64,000 nt of DNA, taken from positions 496,001 through 560,000 of the forward strand of contig CP136508.1 of assembly GCA_008011715.2 (NCBI GenBank), written 5' to 3'. This DNA is from [Empedobacter] haloabium (GTDB taxonomy: Bacteria; Pseudomonadota; Gammaproteobacteria; Burkholderiales; Burkholderiaceae_D). This document shows positions 26,268-34,317 of the stretch, piece by piece; position 1 is the first letter of the stretch; every line of letters begins with the position of its first letter. Made by a program: the position numbers and the translations under genes. The notes below the pieces were generated by a model. It had not been told where the DNA came from. It did not search any database and saw only the letters and a program-made list of their open reading frames with translations.

Positions 26268-27392
26268 TCAGCGGCGCAGCGCCCGCAGCACCGGCTGCAG
26301 CACCGCCGCACCCAGCTTCATCGAACGGGCGCCATTCCAGCCGTTGACCGGATCGGGGTCGTTGGCGTTGTCCTTGAACGGCATCTCCAAGGTCAGCGCC
26401 AGGCAGCCGAAGGCGTGCGTCGCGTGCGGGGAGCCCATCGTCAGCACTTCCGGCGTGAACGGCGCGTCCGGGTAGCCGAATTCGCTCTGGAAGTCCGGGC
26501 TGGCGATCTTGAAGTCTTCGATGAAGCGTTCCTGCTCGGCCTTCTGCTCGGGCGTGAAGTTCTCCAGCGAGTCGCTGCCGGCCACGAACACATAGGGCAG
26601 GCCTTCGTCGCCATGGATGTCCAGGAACAGGTCGCAGCCCGTTTCCAGCATCTTCTGCTTGACCAGGAAGACTTCCGGCGAGCGCTCCATCGTCGGCGTA
26701 TGCCATTCGCGATTGAGGTTGGCGCCGGCCGCGTTGGTGCGCAGGTTGCCGCGCACGGAGCCGTCCGGGTTCATGTTCGGCACCACGTAGAACACGGCCT
26801 CCTTCAGGCACTGGCTGGCGAACGGGTCGGCCGGGTCCAGCAGCGCTTCCAGCATGCCTTCCACGAACCACTCCGCCATCGTCTCGCCCGGGTGCTGGCG
26901 CGCGATGACCCAGACCTTCTTCGGCGCATCCTCGTCGCCCACGATCAGCATGTTCAGGTCACGGCCTTCCACGGTGCTGCCCAGGTCGACCAGCTGCGCC
27001 AGCGGCGACAGCTGCGCGCTGTCCAGCAGCGACAGGTGACGCTCCCACGAATACGGCTCGAAGTACGCGTAGTAGACGCTGTCGTATTCGGGCGTGTGCT
27101 CGATCGTCATCACTTCGCCGTCGAAGCTGGTCGGCACGCGGAACCAGGTATCGCGGTCGTAGCTGGCGACGGCCTGGTAGCCCTGCCAGCCGTCGGCGTA
27201 GGCGGCCTTGCCGGCGTTGAGGAAGCGGATCGTCAATTCCGTGGCCTGCGCGCCCTGCACGCGGAAGTAGAACCACTGGATGATGTCGGCGTGGGAGTCC
27301 TTGCGGATATTGACGTCGATGTCGCCCGCGCTGGTAACGCTGACGACGTCGATGGCGCCAGCATCGAACTGGCTGCTGATCTTGATAGACAT
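26268..27392 (-). CDS. M14-family zinc carboxypeptidase
   Basis: 374-residue cytosolic M14 metallopeptidase, related to the cytosolic carboxypeptidase-like (M14C/AGBL-like) branch: an N-terminal beta-rich domain (residues 1-125, with WFYFRVQGAQATELTIRFLNAGKAAYADGWQGY) precedes the peptidase. Zinc ligands are His167 and Glu170 in ARQHPGETMAE and His260 in DIHGDEGLPY; NMNPDGSVRGNLRTNAAGANLNREW is the substrate-binding region; the catalytic Glu is in LTLEMPF. The stop codon lies 12 bases from that of the convergent XRE gene. Substrate unknown; relatives remove C-terminal acidic or other residues. Confidence 0.88.
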   Translation of the reverse strand: MSIKISSQFDAGAIDVVSVTSAGDIDVNIRKDSHADIIQWFYFRVQGAQATELTIRFLNAGKAAYADGWQGYQAVASYDRDTWFRVPTSFDGEVMTIEHTPEYDSVYYAYFEPYSWERHLSLLDSAQLSPLAQLVDLGSTVEGRDLNMLIVGDEDAPKKVWVIARQHPGETMAEWFVEGMLEALLDPADPFASQCLKEAVFYVVPNMNPDGSVRGNLRTNAAGANLNREWHTPTMERSPEVFLVKQKMLETGCDLFLDIHGDEGLPYVFVAGSDSLENFTPEQKAEQERFIEDFKIASPDFQSEFGYPDAPFTPEVLTMGSPHATHAFGCLALTLEMPFKDNANDPDPVNGWNGARSMKLGAAVLQPVLRALRR

Positions 27393-27496
27393 TGTGTGTC
27401 CTGGTGATGTTGGGAGGCGCCGTGGCGCGAAGGCGACATGATACCGGCTTTGCCCGGCCGTCGCACAGGGGCCTGTGGCCTTTTCGATAATCCCGC

Positions 27497-27502
27497 TACA
27501 AT
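27497..27502 (+). promoter_or_regulatory. Candidate -10 box upstream of second TRAP gene
   Basis: TACAAT stands 79 bases before the ATG at 27582. No strong -35 hexamer is found at 16-18 bases, so the call is tentative. Confidence 0.35.
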
Positions 27503-27581
27503 GGGCCGCGCCGGCACCTCATCCGCAGGGTGCCGAACGGCGCCGCGACCCGGCGCCTCACCAGAACCAGCAGGAGACTTC

Positions 27582-28667
27582 ATGCAACGTCGTTCCTTTC
27601 TGAAGAACACCGCCGTCGCCGCGGGCGCCGGCACTCTCGCCGCACCCGCGCTGGCGCAGGTCCAGCCCACCATCAACTGGCGCTTGGCGTCCAGCTTTCC
27701 CAAGACGCTCGACACGATCGCCGGCTCGGCCGAGAATTTCGTCAAGCGCGTCGCCCAGCTCACGGGCGGCAAATTCCTGATCCGCCAATTCGCCGCCGGC
27801 GAGATCGTGCCGGGCCTGCAGGTGATGGACGCCGTGCAGGCCGGCACCGTCGAAATCGGCCACACGCCCGCCTACTACTACTTCGGCAAGGACCCCACTT
27901 TCGCCTTCGACTGCGCGGTGCCGTTCGGCCTGACGTCGCGCCAGCAGACGGCCTGGTTCGACCAGGGCGGCGGCCGCGAGCTGTTGCGCGAGTTCTACAA
28001 GGACTACGGCATCGTCAACTTCATGGGCGGGAACACCGGCACGCAGATGGGCGGCTGGTACCGCAAGGAGATCAAGTCGGTCGCCGACCTGAAGGGCCTG
28101 AAGATGCGCGTGGCCGGCTTCGCCGGCCGCGTGATGGAACGCATGGGCGTGGTGCCGCAGCAGATCCCGGCCGGCGACGTCTACGCCGCGCTGGAAAAGG
28201 GCACGATCGACGCGGCCGAGTGGGTGGGCCCATACGACGACGAGAAACTGGGCCTGGCCCGCGTGGCACCGTTCTACTACTCGCCGGGCTGGTGGGAGGC
28301 GGGGCCGCAGCTGTCGTTCTACGTCAACCAGAAGGAATGGGACAAGCTGCCGAAGCAGTACCAGGCCGCACTGGAAGCGGCCAGCTATGAATGCCACGTC
28401 GTCATGCAGGCCGAATACGACACCAAGAACCCGGCCGCGCTGGCGCGCCTGATGAAGAACGGCGCCAAGCTGCGCAACTTCAGCAAGGACGTGATGGACG
28501 CCGCCTACAAGCAATCGACGGCGGTGATGGAGGAAGAGGCGGCGAAAAACGCCAGGTTCCGCAAGATCTACGAGCCCTGGAAGAAGTTCCGCCATGACCA
28601 GAACCAGTGGGCCTCGGTGGCGGAAGCGACGATGCAGAACTACCTGATCAGCGCGGGCCGCAAGTAA
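27582..28667 (+). CDS. TRAP transporter substrate-binding protein, second copy
   Basis: 361-residue DctP-type periplasmic protein closely similar along its whole length to the one at 21185-22276 (shared VQPTINWRLASSFPK, AAGEIVPGLQVMDAVQAGTVE, KEIKSVADLKGxKMRVAGFAGRV, NQWASVAEATMQNYLISAGR). The twin-arginine-type signal starts MQRRSFLKNTAVAAGAGTLAAPALA. CAGGAGA precedes the ATG; an earlier in-frame start would place the signal internally. It lies upstream of paaX and the phenylacetate cluster but has no membrane partners here. Possibly binds an aromatic or 2-oxo acid. Confidence 0.9.
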   Translation: MQRRSFLKNTAVAAGAGTLAAPALAQVQPTINWRLASSFPKTLDTIAGSAENFVKRVAQLTGGKFLIRQFAAGEIVPGLQVMDAVQAGTVEIGHTPAYYYFGKDPTFAFDCAVPFGLTSRQQTAWFDQGGGRELLREFYKDYGIVNFMGGNTGTQMGGWYRKEIKSVADLKGLKMRVAGFAGRVMERMGVVPQQIPAGDVYAALEKGTIDAAEWVGPYDDEKLGLARVAPFYYSPGWWEAGPQLSFYVNQKEWDKLPKQYQAALEAASYECHVVMQAEYDTKNPAALARLMKNGAKLRNFSKDVMDAAYKQSTAVMEEEAAKNARFRKIYEPWKKFRHDQNQWASVAEATMQNYLISAGRK

Positions 28668-28686
28668 ACAAGCTAACAGCCCAGCC

Positions 28687-28725
28687 CGTGTCCCACCACG
28701 GGGTCAGTCACCAAAGTGGGACACG
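28687..28725. repeat. Hairpin CGTGTCCCAC/GTGGGACACG
   Basis: 10-base perfect arms (28687-28696 and 28716-28725) around a 19-base loop that contains GGGGTCAGTC, the core word of the dispersed repeat family. It lies between the convergent ends of the TRAP gene and paaX, five bases from the paaX stop. Confidence 0.75.
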
Positions 28726-28729
28726 AACT

Positions 28730-29650
28730 CTAGCGTAGCCCGCCGAAGCGGTCATAAAACGTCGGCTCCAGCGCTGGCGTGGCCGGGTCCTCGCGCCGCA
28801 GCGCGTCGAAAATGTGTTGTTCGGCCGCCTCGTGCGTGGCCAGGTACAGCTGGCGCGCCAGCTCGAACGCGGCGGCGCCCGGCCACGGTTCCGGCAGCAG
28901 CTCGACCGGCAGTTGCGGGTCGTGCAGCTGCACGCGCCGGTAGGCGTGGATGACGAGCGTGCGCACGATGAACGCCTGCTCCGGCGACAATTCTTCCTTC
29001 AGCAACTCTCCCAACGGTGCGAAGCGCTCGATGAAGCGTTCGTAGCCGCCGATCACGTCCGACAAATCCCAGCCCTCGGCCACCAGCTCGGCCAGCGGCT
29101 TGCCCTGCACGCCCGGCAGCTGCGCGGCCTGCACCACGTACACCTTGCCGCGCATGCCGAGGCGGCCCAGCAGGTCGTCCAGCGCGGCGGGGTCGGCGGC
29201 CGGGTGGCCGGCGATGCCCTGCGCGACGACGGCATACCCTTCCCACAGCAGCTCCTTGCGCAAGGTGGCGCGCTCGGTCGCCGTCAGCCCGGCGGTGCCC
29301 AGCACGAAGGTCCAGCTGCCGTGCCAGTGCACGTTCGGTGCCGCGTACACGCGCCGGAACGCGCGCGTGAAGCGCTGCATCGCCTCGGGCGTGATCGCGT
29401 AATTGCTGCGCCGGCCGTCGCGCTGGGCGCCCAGCCAGCCCTCCTGCGCCAGCCGGAAGATCGACGTGCGCAGCAGCCGGTCGTTGATGCCGAACGGCGC
29501 CGCCAGCTCGATCAGGCTACCCAGCCACGCCATGCCGCCGTGCGGCACGACGGCGTCGCCGAAGATCGTCATCAGGAGGGACTTGGAGCGGGGCGGATCG
29601 AGGGTGAGGGACTGGTCGATCCAGCCGGCTACGGAAGAAGGAGTACGCAT
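28730..29650 (-). CDS. paaX: Phenylacetate repressor PaaX
   Basis: 306-residue GntR-like winged-helix repressor that senses phenylacetyl-CoA. Blocks: SKSLLMTIFGDAVVPHGGMAWLGSLIELAAPFGINDRLLRTSIFRLAQEGWL (DNA-binding domain), RRSNYAITPEAMQRFTRAFRRVYA, then the PaaX C-terminal part including RGKVYVVQAAQLPG and AFIVRTLVIHAYRRVQLHDPQLPVELLPEPWPGAAAFELARQLY. A TTG start 24 bases upstream is possible; I use ATG 29650. Divergent from paaA with 118 bases between starts, the usual place for the operators. Confidence 0.93.
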   Translation of the reverse strand: MRTPSSVAGWIDQSLTLDPPRSKSLLMTIFGDAVVPHGGMAWLGSLIELAAPFGINDRLLRTSIFRLAQEGWLGAQRDGRRSNYAITPEAMQRFTRAFRRVYAAPNVHWHGSWTFVLGTAGLTATERATLRKELLWEGYAVVAQGIAGHPAADPAALDDLLGRLGMRGKVYVVQAAQLPGVQGKPLAELVAEGWDLSDVIGGYERFIERFAPLGELLKEELSPEQAFIVRTLVIHAYRRVQLHDPQLPVELLPEPWPGAAAFELARQLYLATHEAAEQHIFDALRREDPATPALEPTFYDRFGGLR

Positions 29651-29688
29651 GTCGGCTATTGTAAGCCGGCCCAACAGGATACGGAAAT

Positions 29689-29717
29689 TCGATATGACAC
29701 AAAAAATGCGTAGTCAA
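29689..29717 (-). promoter_or_regulatory. Promoter of paaX
   Basis: On the minus strand TTGACT (complement of 29712-29717), a 17-base spacer and TATCGA (complement of 29689-29694) form a good sigma70-type promoter. It lies within the paaX-paaA intergenic region, so PaaX could bind here to repress both directions; I could not identify a definite operator. Confidence 0.5.
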
Positions 29718-29768
29718 ATCGGATTATGTATCGTATGATGTTTTGAACCACGAAGTACCGGAGGAGAC

Positions 29769-30752
29769 ATGTACGCACAAATGGTGGAAACCGGACTGAA
29801 AAACGTCCGCACGCTGGACGACATGAGCGAGGAGGAGCGCCTGTTCCAGGAGCGCATCGACGCCGGCGTCAAGATCGAGGCCAAGGACTGGATGCCGGAG
29901 GCGTACCGCAAGACGCTGATCCGCCAGATTTCCCAGCATGCGCACTCGGAAATCGTCGGTCAGTTGCCGGAAGGGAACTGGGTGACGCGCGCGCCGACGC
30001 TGAAACGCAAGTCGATCCTGCTGGCCAAGATCCAGGACGAAGCCGGCCACGGCCTGTACCTGTACAGCGCCGCCGAAACGCTGGGCGTCTCGCGCGACGA
30101 GCTGCTGGCCGCGCTGCACTCGGGGAAAGCCAAATACTCCAGCATCTTCAACTACCCGACCCTGTCGTGGGCCGACATGGGCGCCATCGGCTGGCTGGTG
30201 GACGGCTCCGCCATCATCAACCAGATCCCGCTGTGCCGCTGCTCGTACGGCCCGTACTCGCGCGCCATGATCCGCGTTTGCAAGGAGGAGTCGTTCCACG
30301 CGCGCCAGGGCTACGACATCATGATGTCGCTCGCCAAGGGCACGCCGGAGCAGAAGGCGATGGCGCAGGATGCGCTGAACCGCTGGTGGTGGCCGTCGCT
30401 GATGATGTTCGGCCCCTCCGACGCCGATTCCGTCAACAGCGCGCAGTCCACCAAATGGCGCATCAAGCTGTTCTCGAACGACGAGCTGCGCCAGCGCATG
30501 GTCGACCAGACCGTGCCCCAGGCCGAATACCTGGGCCTGACGATCCCCGACCCGGACCTGAAATGGAACGCCGAGACGGGCCATTACGATTTCGGCGAGA
30601 TCGACTGGGCCGAGTTCCATAACGTATTGAAGGGCAACGGCCCGTGCAACCGCGAGCGCCTGCGCACGCGTGTGAAAGCCTGGGAAGACGGCGAATGGTT
30701 CCGCGAAGCGCTGATCGCCCACGCCGATAAAAAAACCAAGGCCGCGGCCTGA
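29769..30752 (+). CDS. paaA: Phenylacetyl-CoA 1,2-epoxidase subunit PaaA
   Basis: 327-residue catalytic di-iron subunit of the ring-epoxidising complex. Di-iron ligand motifs are Glu91 and His94 in [12 protein letters not shown] and Glu173, Glu174 and His177 in [13 protein letters not shown]. Family blocks [57 protein letters not shown] and [14 protein letters not shown] are present. GGAGGAG precedes the ATG. First gene of the paa operon; paaB follows after 11 bases. Confidence 0.96.
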   Translation: MYAQMVETGLKNVRTLDDMSEEERLFQERIDAGVKIEAKDWMPEAYRKTLIRQISQHAHSEIVGQLPEGNWVTRAPTLKRKSILLAKIQDEAGHGLYLYSAAETLGVSRDELLAALHSGKAKYSSIFNYPTLSWADMGAIGWLVDGSAIINQIPLCRCSYGPYSRAMIRVCKEESFHARQGYDIMMSLAKGTPEQKAMAQDALNRWWWPSLMMFGPSDADSVNSAQSTKWRIKLFSNDELRQRMVDQTVPQAEYLGLTIPDPDLKWNAETGHYDFGEIDWAEFHNVLKGNGPCNRERLRTRVKAWEDGEWFREALIAHADKKTKAAA

Positions 30753-30763
30753 GGAGACAAGAG

Positions 30764-31048
30764 ATGAGCAAGGAATGGCCACTGTGGGAAGTGTTCATCC
30801 GCAGCCAGCACGGCCTGGCGCACAAGCATGTGGGCAGCCTGCATGCGCCGGATGCGGAGATGGCGGTGAATAACGCGCGCGATGTCTACACGCGCCGCAA
30901 CGAAGGCGTGTCGATCTGGGTCGTGCGCGCCGCCGACATCGTCGCCAGCAGCCCCGCCGACAAGGGCGCACTGTTCGAACCCGCGAACAGCAAGGTGTAT
31001 CGCCACCCCACCTTCTTCCCGATGCCGGAAGAAGTCAAGAACCTGTAA
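30764..31048 (+). CDS. paaB: Phenylacetyl-CoA epoxidase subunit PaaB
   Basis: 94-residue small subunit needed for the epoxidase complex. It begins MSKEWPLWEVFIRSQHGLAHKHVGSLHAPDAEMAVNNARDVYTRRNEGVSIWVV, the conserved PaaB pattern, and ends with the YRHPTFFPMPEEVKNL stretch typical of the family. GGAGACA ribosome site. Between paaA and paaC with short gaps. Confidence 0.95.
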   Translation: MSKEWPLWEVFIRSQHGLAHKHVGSLHAPDAEMAVNNARDVYTRRNEGVSIWVVRAADIVASSPADKGALFEPANSKVYRHPTFFPMPEEVKNL

Positions 31049-31052
31049 AGCC

Positions 31053-31802
31053 ATGGACAAGGTCAACTATCTGCTGCGCCTGGGCGACAACGCCCTGGTG
31101 CTGAGCCAGCGCCTGTCCGAACTGTGCGGCAAGGGCCCGGCGCTGGAAGAGGACATGGCGCTGACCAACGTCGCCCTCGACCTGCTGGGCCAGGCCCGCA
31201 TGTGGCTGACGTACGCCGGCGAACTGGAAGGCCAGGGCCGCGACGAGGATGCGCTGGCCTACCGGCGCGACGCGCATGACTTCAAGAACGTGCTGCTGGT
31301 CGAACAGCCGAACGGCAATTACGCCCACACGCTGATGCGCCAGTTCTTCTTCGACACCTGGCATTACTTCCTGATCGGCGCGCTGACGCAGTCCAGCGAC
31401 AAACGCATCGCCGAGATCGCGGAAAAATCGCTGAAGGAAGTCACGTACCACCTGCGCCGCAGCGGCGACCTGGTGGTGCGCCTGGGCGACGGCACGGAAA
31501 CCAGCCACCGCTACACGCAGACCGCGGCCGACGAGCTGTGGATGTACACGGGCGAAGTGTTCAACTACGACAGCGTGGACGAAGCGATGGTCGCCGCGGG
31601 CATCGCGCCGCCGGCCGCGCAGCTGCGCCAGCAGTGGCTGGACCATGTCAGCGACATCTTCGGCGAAGCCACGCTGACGTTGCCCTCGCCGGACGCCTGG
31701 ATGCAGAAGGGCGGCAAGCAGGGCCGCCACAGCGAACACCTGGGCTACCTGCTGGCCGAGATGCAGTTCCTGCAGCGCGCCTATCCGGGCGCCGAGTGGT
31801 GA
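31053..31802 (+). CDS. paaC: Phenylacetyl-CoA epoxidase subunit PaaC
   Basis: 249-residue structural partner of PaaA, a ferritin-like helical protein that lacks a functional di-iron site in characterised homologues. Blocks: YLLRLGDNALVLSQRLSELCGKGPALEEDMALTNVALDLLGQARMWLTYAGE, RDAHDFKNVLLVEQPNGNYAHTLMRQFFFDTWHYFL, KSLKEVTYHLRRSGDLVVRLGDGTETSHRYTQ. ATG 31053 is four bases after the paaB stop; longer in-frame readings overlap paaB. Confidence 0.95.
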   Translation: MDKVNYLLRLGDNALVLSQRLSELCGKGPALEEDMALTNVALDLLGQARMWLTYAGELEGQGRDEDALAYRRDAHDFKNVLLVEQPNGNYAHTLMRQFFFDTWHYFLIGALTQSSDKRIAEIAEKSLKEVTYHLRRSGDLVVRLGDGTETSHRYTQTAADELWMYTGEVFNYDSVDEAMVAAGIAPPAAQLRQQWLDHVSDIFGEATLTLPSPDAWMQKGGKQGRHSEHLGYLLAEMQFLQRAYPGAEW

Positions 31803-31803
31803 C

Positions 31804-32340
31804 ATGCAAGCGGCCACGCAGCTGACGACAGCCCAGGTCTGGGCCTGGCTGGCGGACGTGCCCGACCCGGAGATCCCCGTGATCTCGGTTGTCGACCTGG
31901 GCATCGTGCGCGACGTGAACGTCGACGGCGCCGCCGTCAGCGTGACGATCACGCCCACGTATTCCGGCTGCCCGGCCATGCAGGTCATCGAGAGCGCCGT
32001 GCGCGACGCGCTGCGCGACCATGGCGTGCCTCAGGTGGAGGTCGTCACACAGCTGTCGCCCGCGTGGACGACGGACTGGATGAGCGAGCAGGCCAAGGTC
32101 AAGCTGAAGGACTATGGCATCGCGCCGCCGGCCCAGCAGGTTATCGACATCTCCGGCCTGCGCGGCGGCGGCCTGGCCGCCGCGGTATCGCGCCGTGCCA
32201 GCGTTTTGCCGACGGTCGCCTGCCCGCACTGCGGCTCCACCCATACGGAACTCACCAGCCAGTTCGGCTCCACGCCCTGCAAGGCGCTCTATAAGTGCCT
32301 GGACTGCCGCGAGCCATTCGATTACTTCAAGTGCCATTGA
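31804..32340 (+). CDS. paaD: Phenylacetate degradation protein PaaD
   Basis: 178-residue MIP18/SufT-like protein believed to help mature the iron-sulfur or di-iron centres of the epoxidase. The N-terminal domain has the DPEIPVISVVDLGIVRDV and TPTYSGCPAM motifs (Cys56). The C-terminal zinc-ribbon-like part has Cys140, Cys143, Cys159, Cys165, Cys168 and Cys177. It starts one base after the paaC stop codon, so translation is coupled. Confidence 0.94.
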   Translation: MQAATQLTTAQVWAWLADVPDPEIPVISVVDLGIVRDVNVDGAAVSVTITPTYSGCPAMQVIESAVRDALRDHGVPQVEVVTQLSPAWTTDWMSEQAKVKLKDYGIAPPAQQVIDISGLRGGGLAAAVSRRASVLPTVACPHCGSTHTELTSQFGSTPCKALYKCLDCREPFDYFKCH

Positions 32341-32344
32341 CACC

Positions 32345-33424
32345 ATGAGCAAATTCCATCCGCTGCCCGTCTCGCAAGTGCACAACGAAACGCGCGACTG
32401 CATCGCCGTCACGTTCGCGGTGCCGCCCGAGCTGCAGGACAGCTTCCGCTTCCAGCAGGGCCAGCACCTGACCCTGCGCGCGCTGGTGAACGACGAGGAC
32501 CTGCGCCGCTCCTACTCGATCTGCTCGGCCGTGCAGGACGGCAGCCTGCGCGTGGCCATCAAGCGCACGCCGGGCGGCGCGTTTTCCACCTGGGCAAACG
32601 AGAACCTCAAAGCCGGCCACGTGATCGAGGTGATGCCGCCGATGGGCCACTTCAACGTGCCGCTGGACGCCACCCAGGCGAAGAACTACCTGGCCTTCGC
32701 GGCCGGCAGCGGCATCACGCCGATCCTGTCGATCATCAAGACCACCTTGCTGACGGAGCCGCAGAGCCGCTTTACGCTGTTCTACGGCAACCGCGCCTCG
32801 TCGTCCGTGATCTTCAAGAATGAGCTGATGGAGCTGAAGGACACCTACCTGGAGCGCCTCAACATCGTCTACGTGATGAGCCGCGAACAGCAGGACATCG
32901 AGCTGTTCAACGGCCGCATCACGAAGGAAAAGACGCAGCAGTTCCTGCAGCACTGGATCGACATCGCCGACTACGACACCGCCTTCATCTGCGGGCCGGA
33001 GGACATGATGCTGGGCGTTTCCGAAGCGCTGCAGGAAGCCGGCATGCCGAAGTCCAGCATCAAGGTCGAGCTGTTTGCCGCCTCGATCCCGAAGCACCAG
33101 CACAAACCGCGCGCGCTGGACGCGAGCACGGCGCAGCACCTGACCGAAGTCACCGTGATCCAGGACGGCAACGCCGCCACGTTCACGATGGAAAAGGACA
33201 AGGAATCGATCCTGGACGCCGGCCTGCGCGCCGGCCTGGAGATGCGCTACTCGTGCAAGGGGGGAGTATGCTCGACGTGCCGCTGCAAGGTCGTCGAGGG
33301 CAAGGTGGACATGGACGTCAACTACGCGCTGGAAGACTACGAGATCGCGCGCGGCTTCGTGCTGAGCTGCCAGAGCTTCCCGGCGACGGACAAGGTCATC
33401 GTCGATTTCGACCAAGCTGAATAA
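32345..33424 (+). CDS. paaE: Phenylacetyl-CoA epoxidase reductase PaaE
   Basis: 359-residue ferredoxin-NADP reductase that feeds electrons to PaaA. FAD domain (RSYSICS at 55-61), NAD(P) domain (AAGSGITPILSIIKTTL and FICGPEDMM), and a C-terminal plant-type 2Fe-2S ferredoxin with Cys304, Cys309, Cys312 and Cys342 (CKGGVCSTCRCKV). ATG 32345 is four bases after the paaD stop. A hairpin repeat and a 100-base gap separate it from paaG. Confidence 0.95.
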   Translation: MSKFHPLPVSQVHNETRDCIAVTFAVPPELQDSFRFQQGQHLTLRALVNDEDLRRSYSICSAVQDGSLRVAIKRTPGGAFSTWANENLKAGHVIEVMPPMGHFNVPLDATQAKNYLAFAAGSGITPILSIIKTTLLTEPQSRFTLFYGNRASSSVIFKNELMELKDTYLERLNIVYVMSREQQDIELFNGRITKEKTQQFLQHWIDIADYDTAFICGPEDMMLGVSEALQEAGMPKSSIKVELFAASIPKHQHKPRALDASTAQHLTEVTVIQDGNAATFTMEKDKESILDAGLRAGLEMRYSCKGGVCSTCRCKVVEGKVDMDVNYALEDYEIARGFVLSCQSFPATDKVIVDFDQAE

Positions 33425-33462
33425 AAGAGCCGCTGCAAGCAAATCTGACCCAGAACCACAAA

Positions 33463-33493
33463 CTGGGGTCAGACCCGGCGGGTCTGACCCCAG
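33463..33493. repeat. Perfect hairpin CTGGGGTCAGACCC inside the paa operon
   Basis: Two perfect 14-base arms (33463-33476 and 33480-33493) with a 3-base loop. The sequence belongs to the same word family as the repeats at 59320-59346 and 9141-9161. No T run follows, so it is not a standard intrinsic terminator; it could limit read-through, act as a 3' end stabiliser for paaABCDE mRNA, or be neutral. Confidence 0.85.
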
Positions 33494-33525
33494 GGTTACG
33501 CCTCTGGGTCTCGGAGGAGACAACA

Positions 33526-34317
33526 ATGAACTACGAAAACATCCTGTTCACCATCCAGAACGGCATCGCCCAGCTGACGCTGAACCGCCCGGATAAGCTG
33601 AACAGCTTCACACAAGCCATGCACCTGGAAGTGCGCGACGCCTTCGAGCGCCTGCGCGCGGACAAGTCCGTGCGCGTATTGATCCTGACCGGCGCCGGCC
33701 GCGGCTTCTGCGCCGGCCAGGACCTGTCCGACCGCGCGGTCGAACCAGGCGCCAAGGGCGTCGACCTGGGCGACTCCGTCGAAAAATTCTATGCGCCGCT
33801 GGTACTGGCCATCAAGGAGCTGCCGCTGCCGGTGATCTGCGCCGTCAACGGCGTGGCGGCGGGCGCCGGCGCCAACCTGGCGCTAGCCTGCGACATCGTG
33901 CTGGCCGCCAAATCGGCCACCTTCATCGAGGCCTTCTGCAAGCTGGGCCTGATCCCGGACACCGGCGGCACCTGGCACCTGCCGCGCCTGATCGGCCACG
34001 CCCGCGCGATGGGCCTCGCCATGCTGGGCGAGAAGCTGACGGCCGATCGCGCCGAGCAGTGGGGCCTGATCTGGAAGGCGCTGCCGGACGAGACGCTGAT
34101 GCAGGAAGCGCTGGCGCTGGCCGAGCACTTCGCCTGCGCGCCCACCAAGGGCCTGGCGTTCACCAAGCGCGCCATCCACCAGAGCTATGCCAACACGCTG
34201 CCCGAGCAGCTCAAGCTGGAGGGCGAGATGATGCGCGAGCTGGGCTACAGCCACGACTACCGCGAAGGCGTGGACGCCTTCATCGCCAAACGCACACCGC
34301 ACTTCAAGGGGGAATGA
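33526..34317 (+). CDS. paaG: 1,2-epoxyphenylacetyl-CoA isomerase PaaG
   Basis: 263-residue crotonase-fold enzyme that turns the ring epoxide into oxepin-CoA and also shifts double bonds in the lower pathway. Clear PaaG signature: LTLNRPDKLNSFTQAMH, LLTGAGRGFCAGQDLSDR-like run (ILTGAGRGFCAGQDL), PVICAVNGVAAGAGANLALACDIVLAA, KLGLIPDTGGTWHLPR with the catalytic Asp, and the end GYSHDYREGVDAFIAKRTPHFKG. The AGGAGA site precedes ATG. Its stop overlaps the paaH start (ATGATGA). It is PaaG rather than PaaF, judged by the RGFCAGQDL and DYREGV blocks. Confidence 0.93.
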   Translation: MNYENILFTIQNGIAQLTLNRPDKLNSFTQAMHLEVRDAFERLRADKSVRVLILTGAGRGFCAGQDLSDRAVEPGAKGVDLGDSVEKFYAPLVLAIKELPLPVICAVNGVAAGAGANLALACDIVLAAKSATFIEAFCKLGLIPDTGGTWHLPRLIGHARAMGLAMLGEKLTADRAEQWGLIWKALPDETLMQEALALAEHFACAPTKGLAFTKRAIHQSYANTLPEQLKLEGEMMRELGYSHDYREGVDAFIAKRTPHFKGE

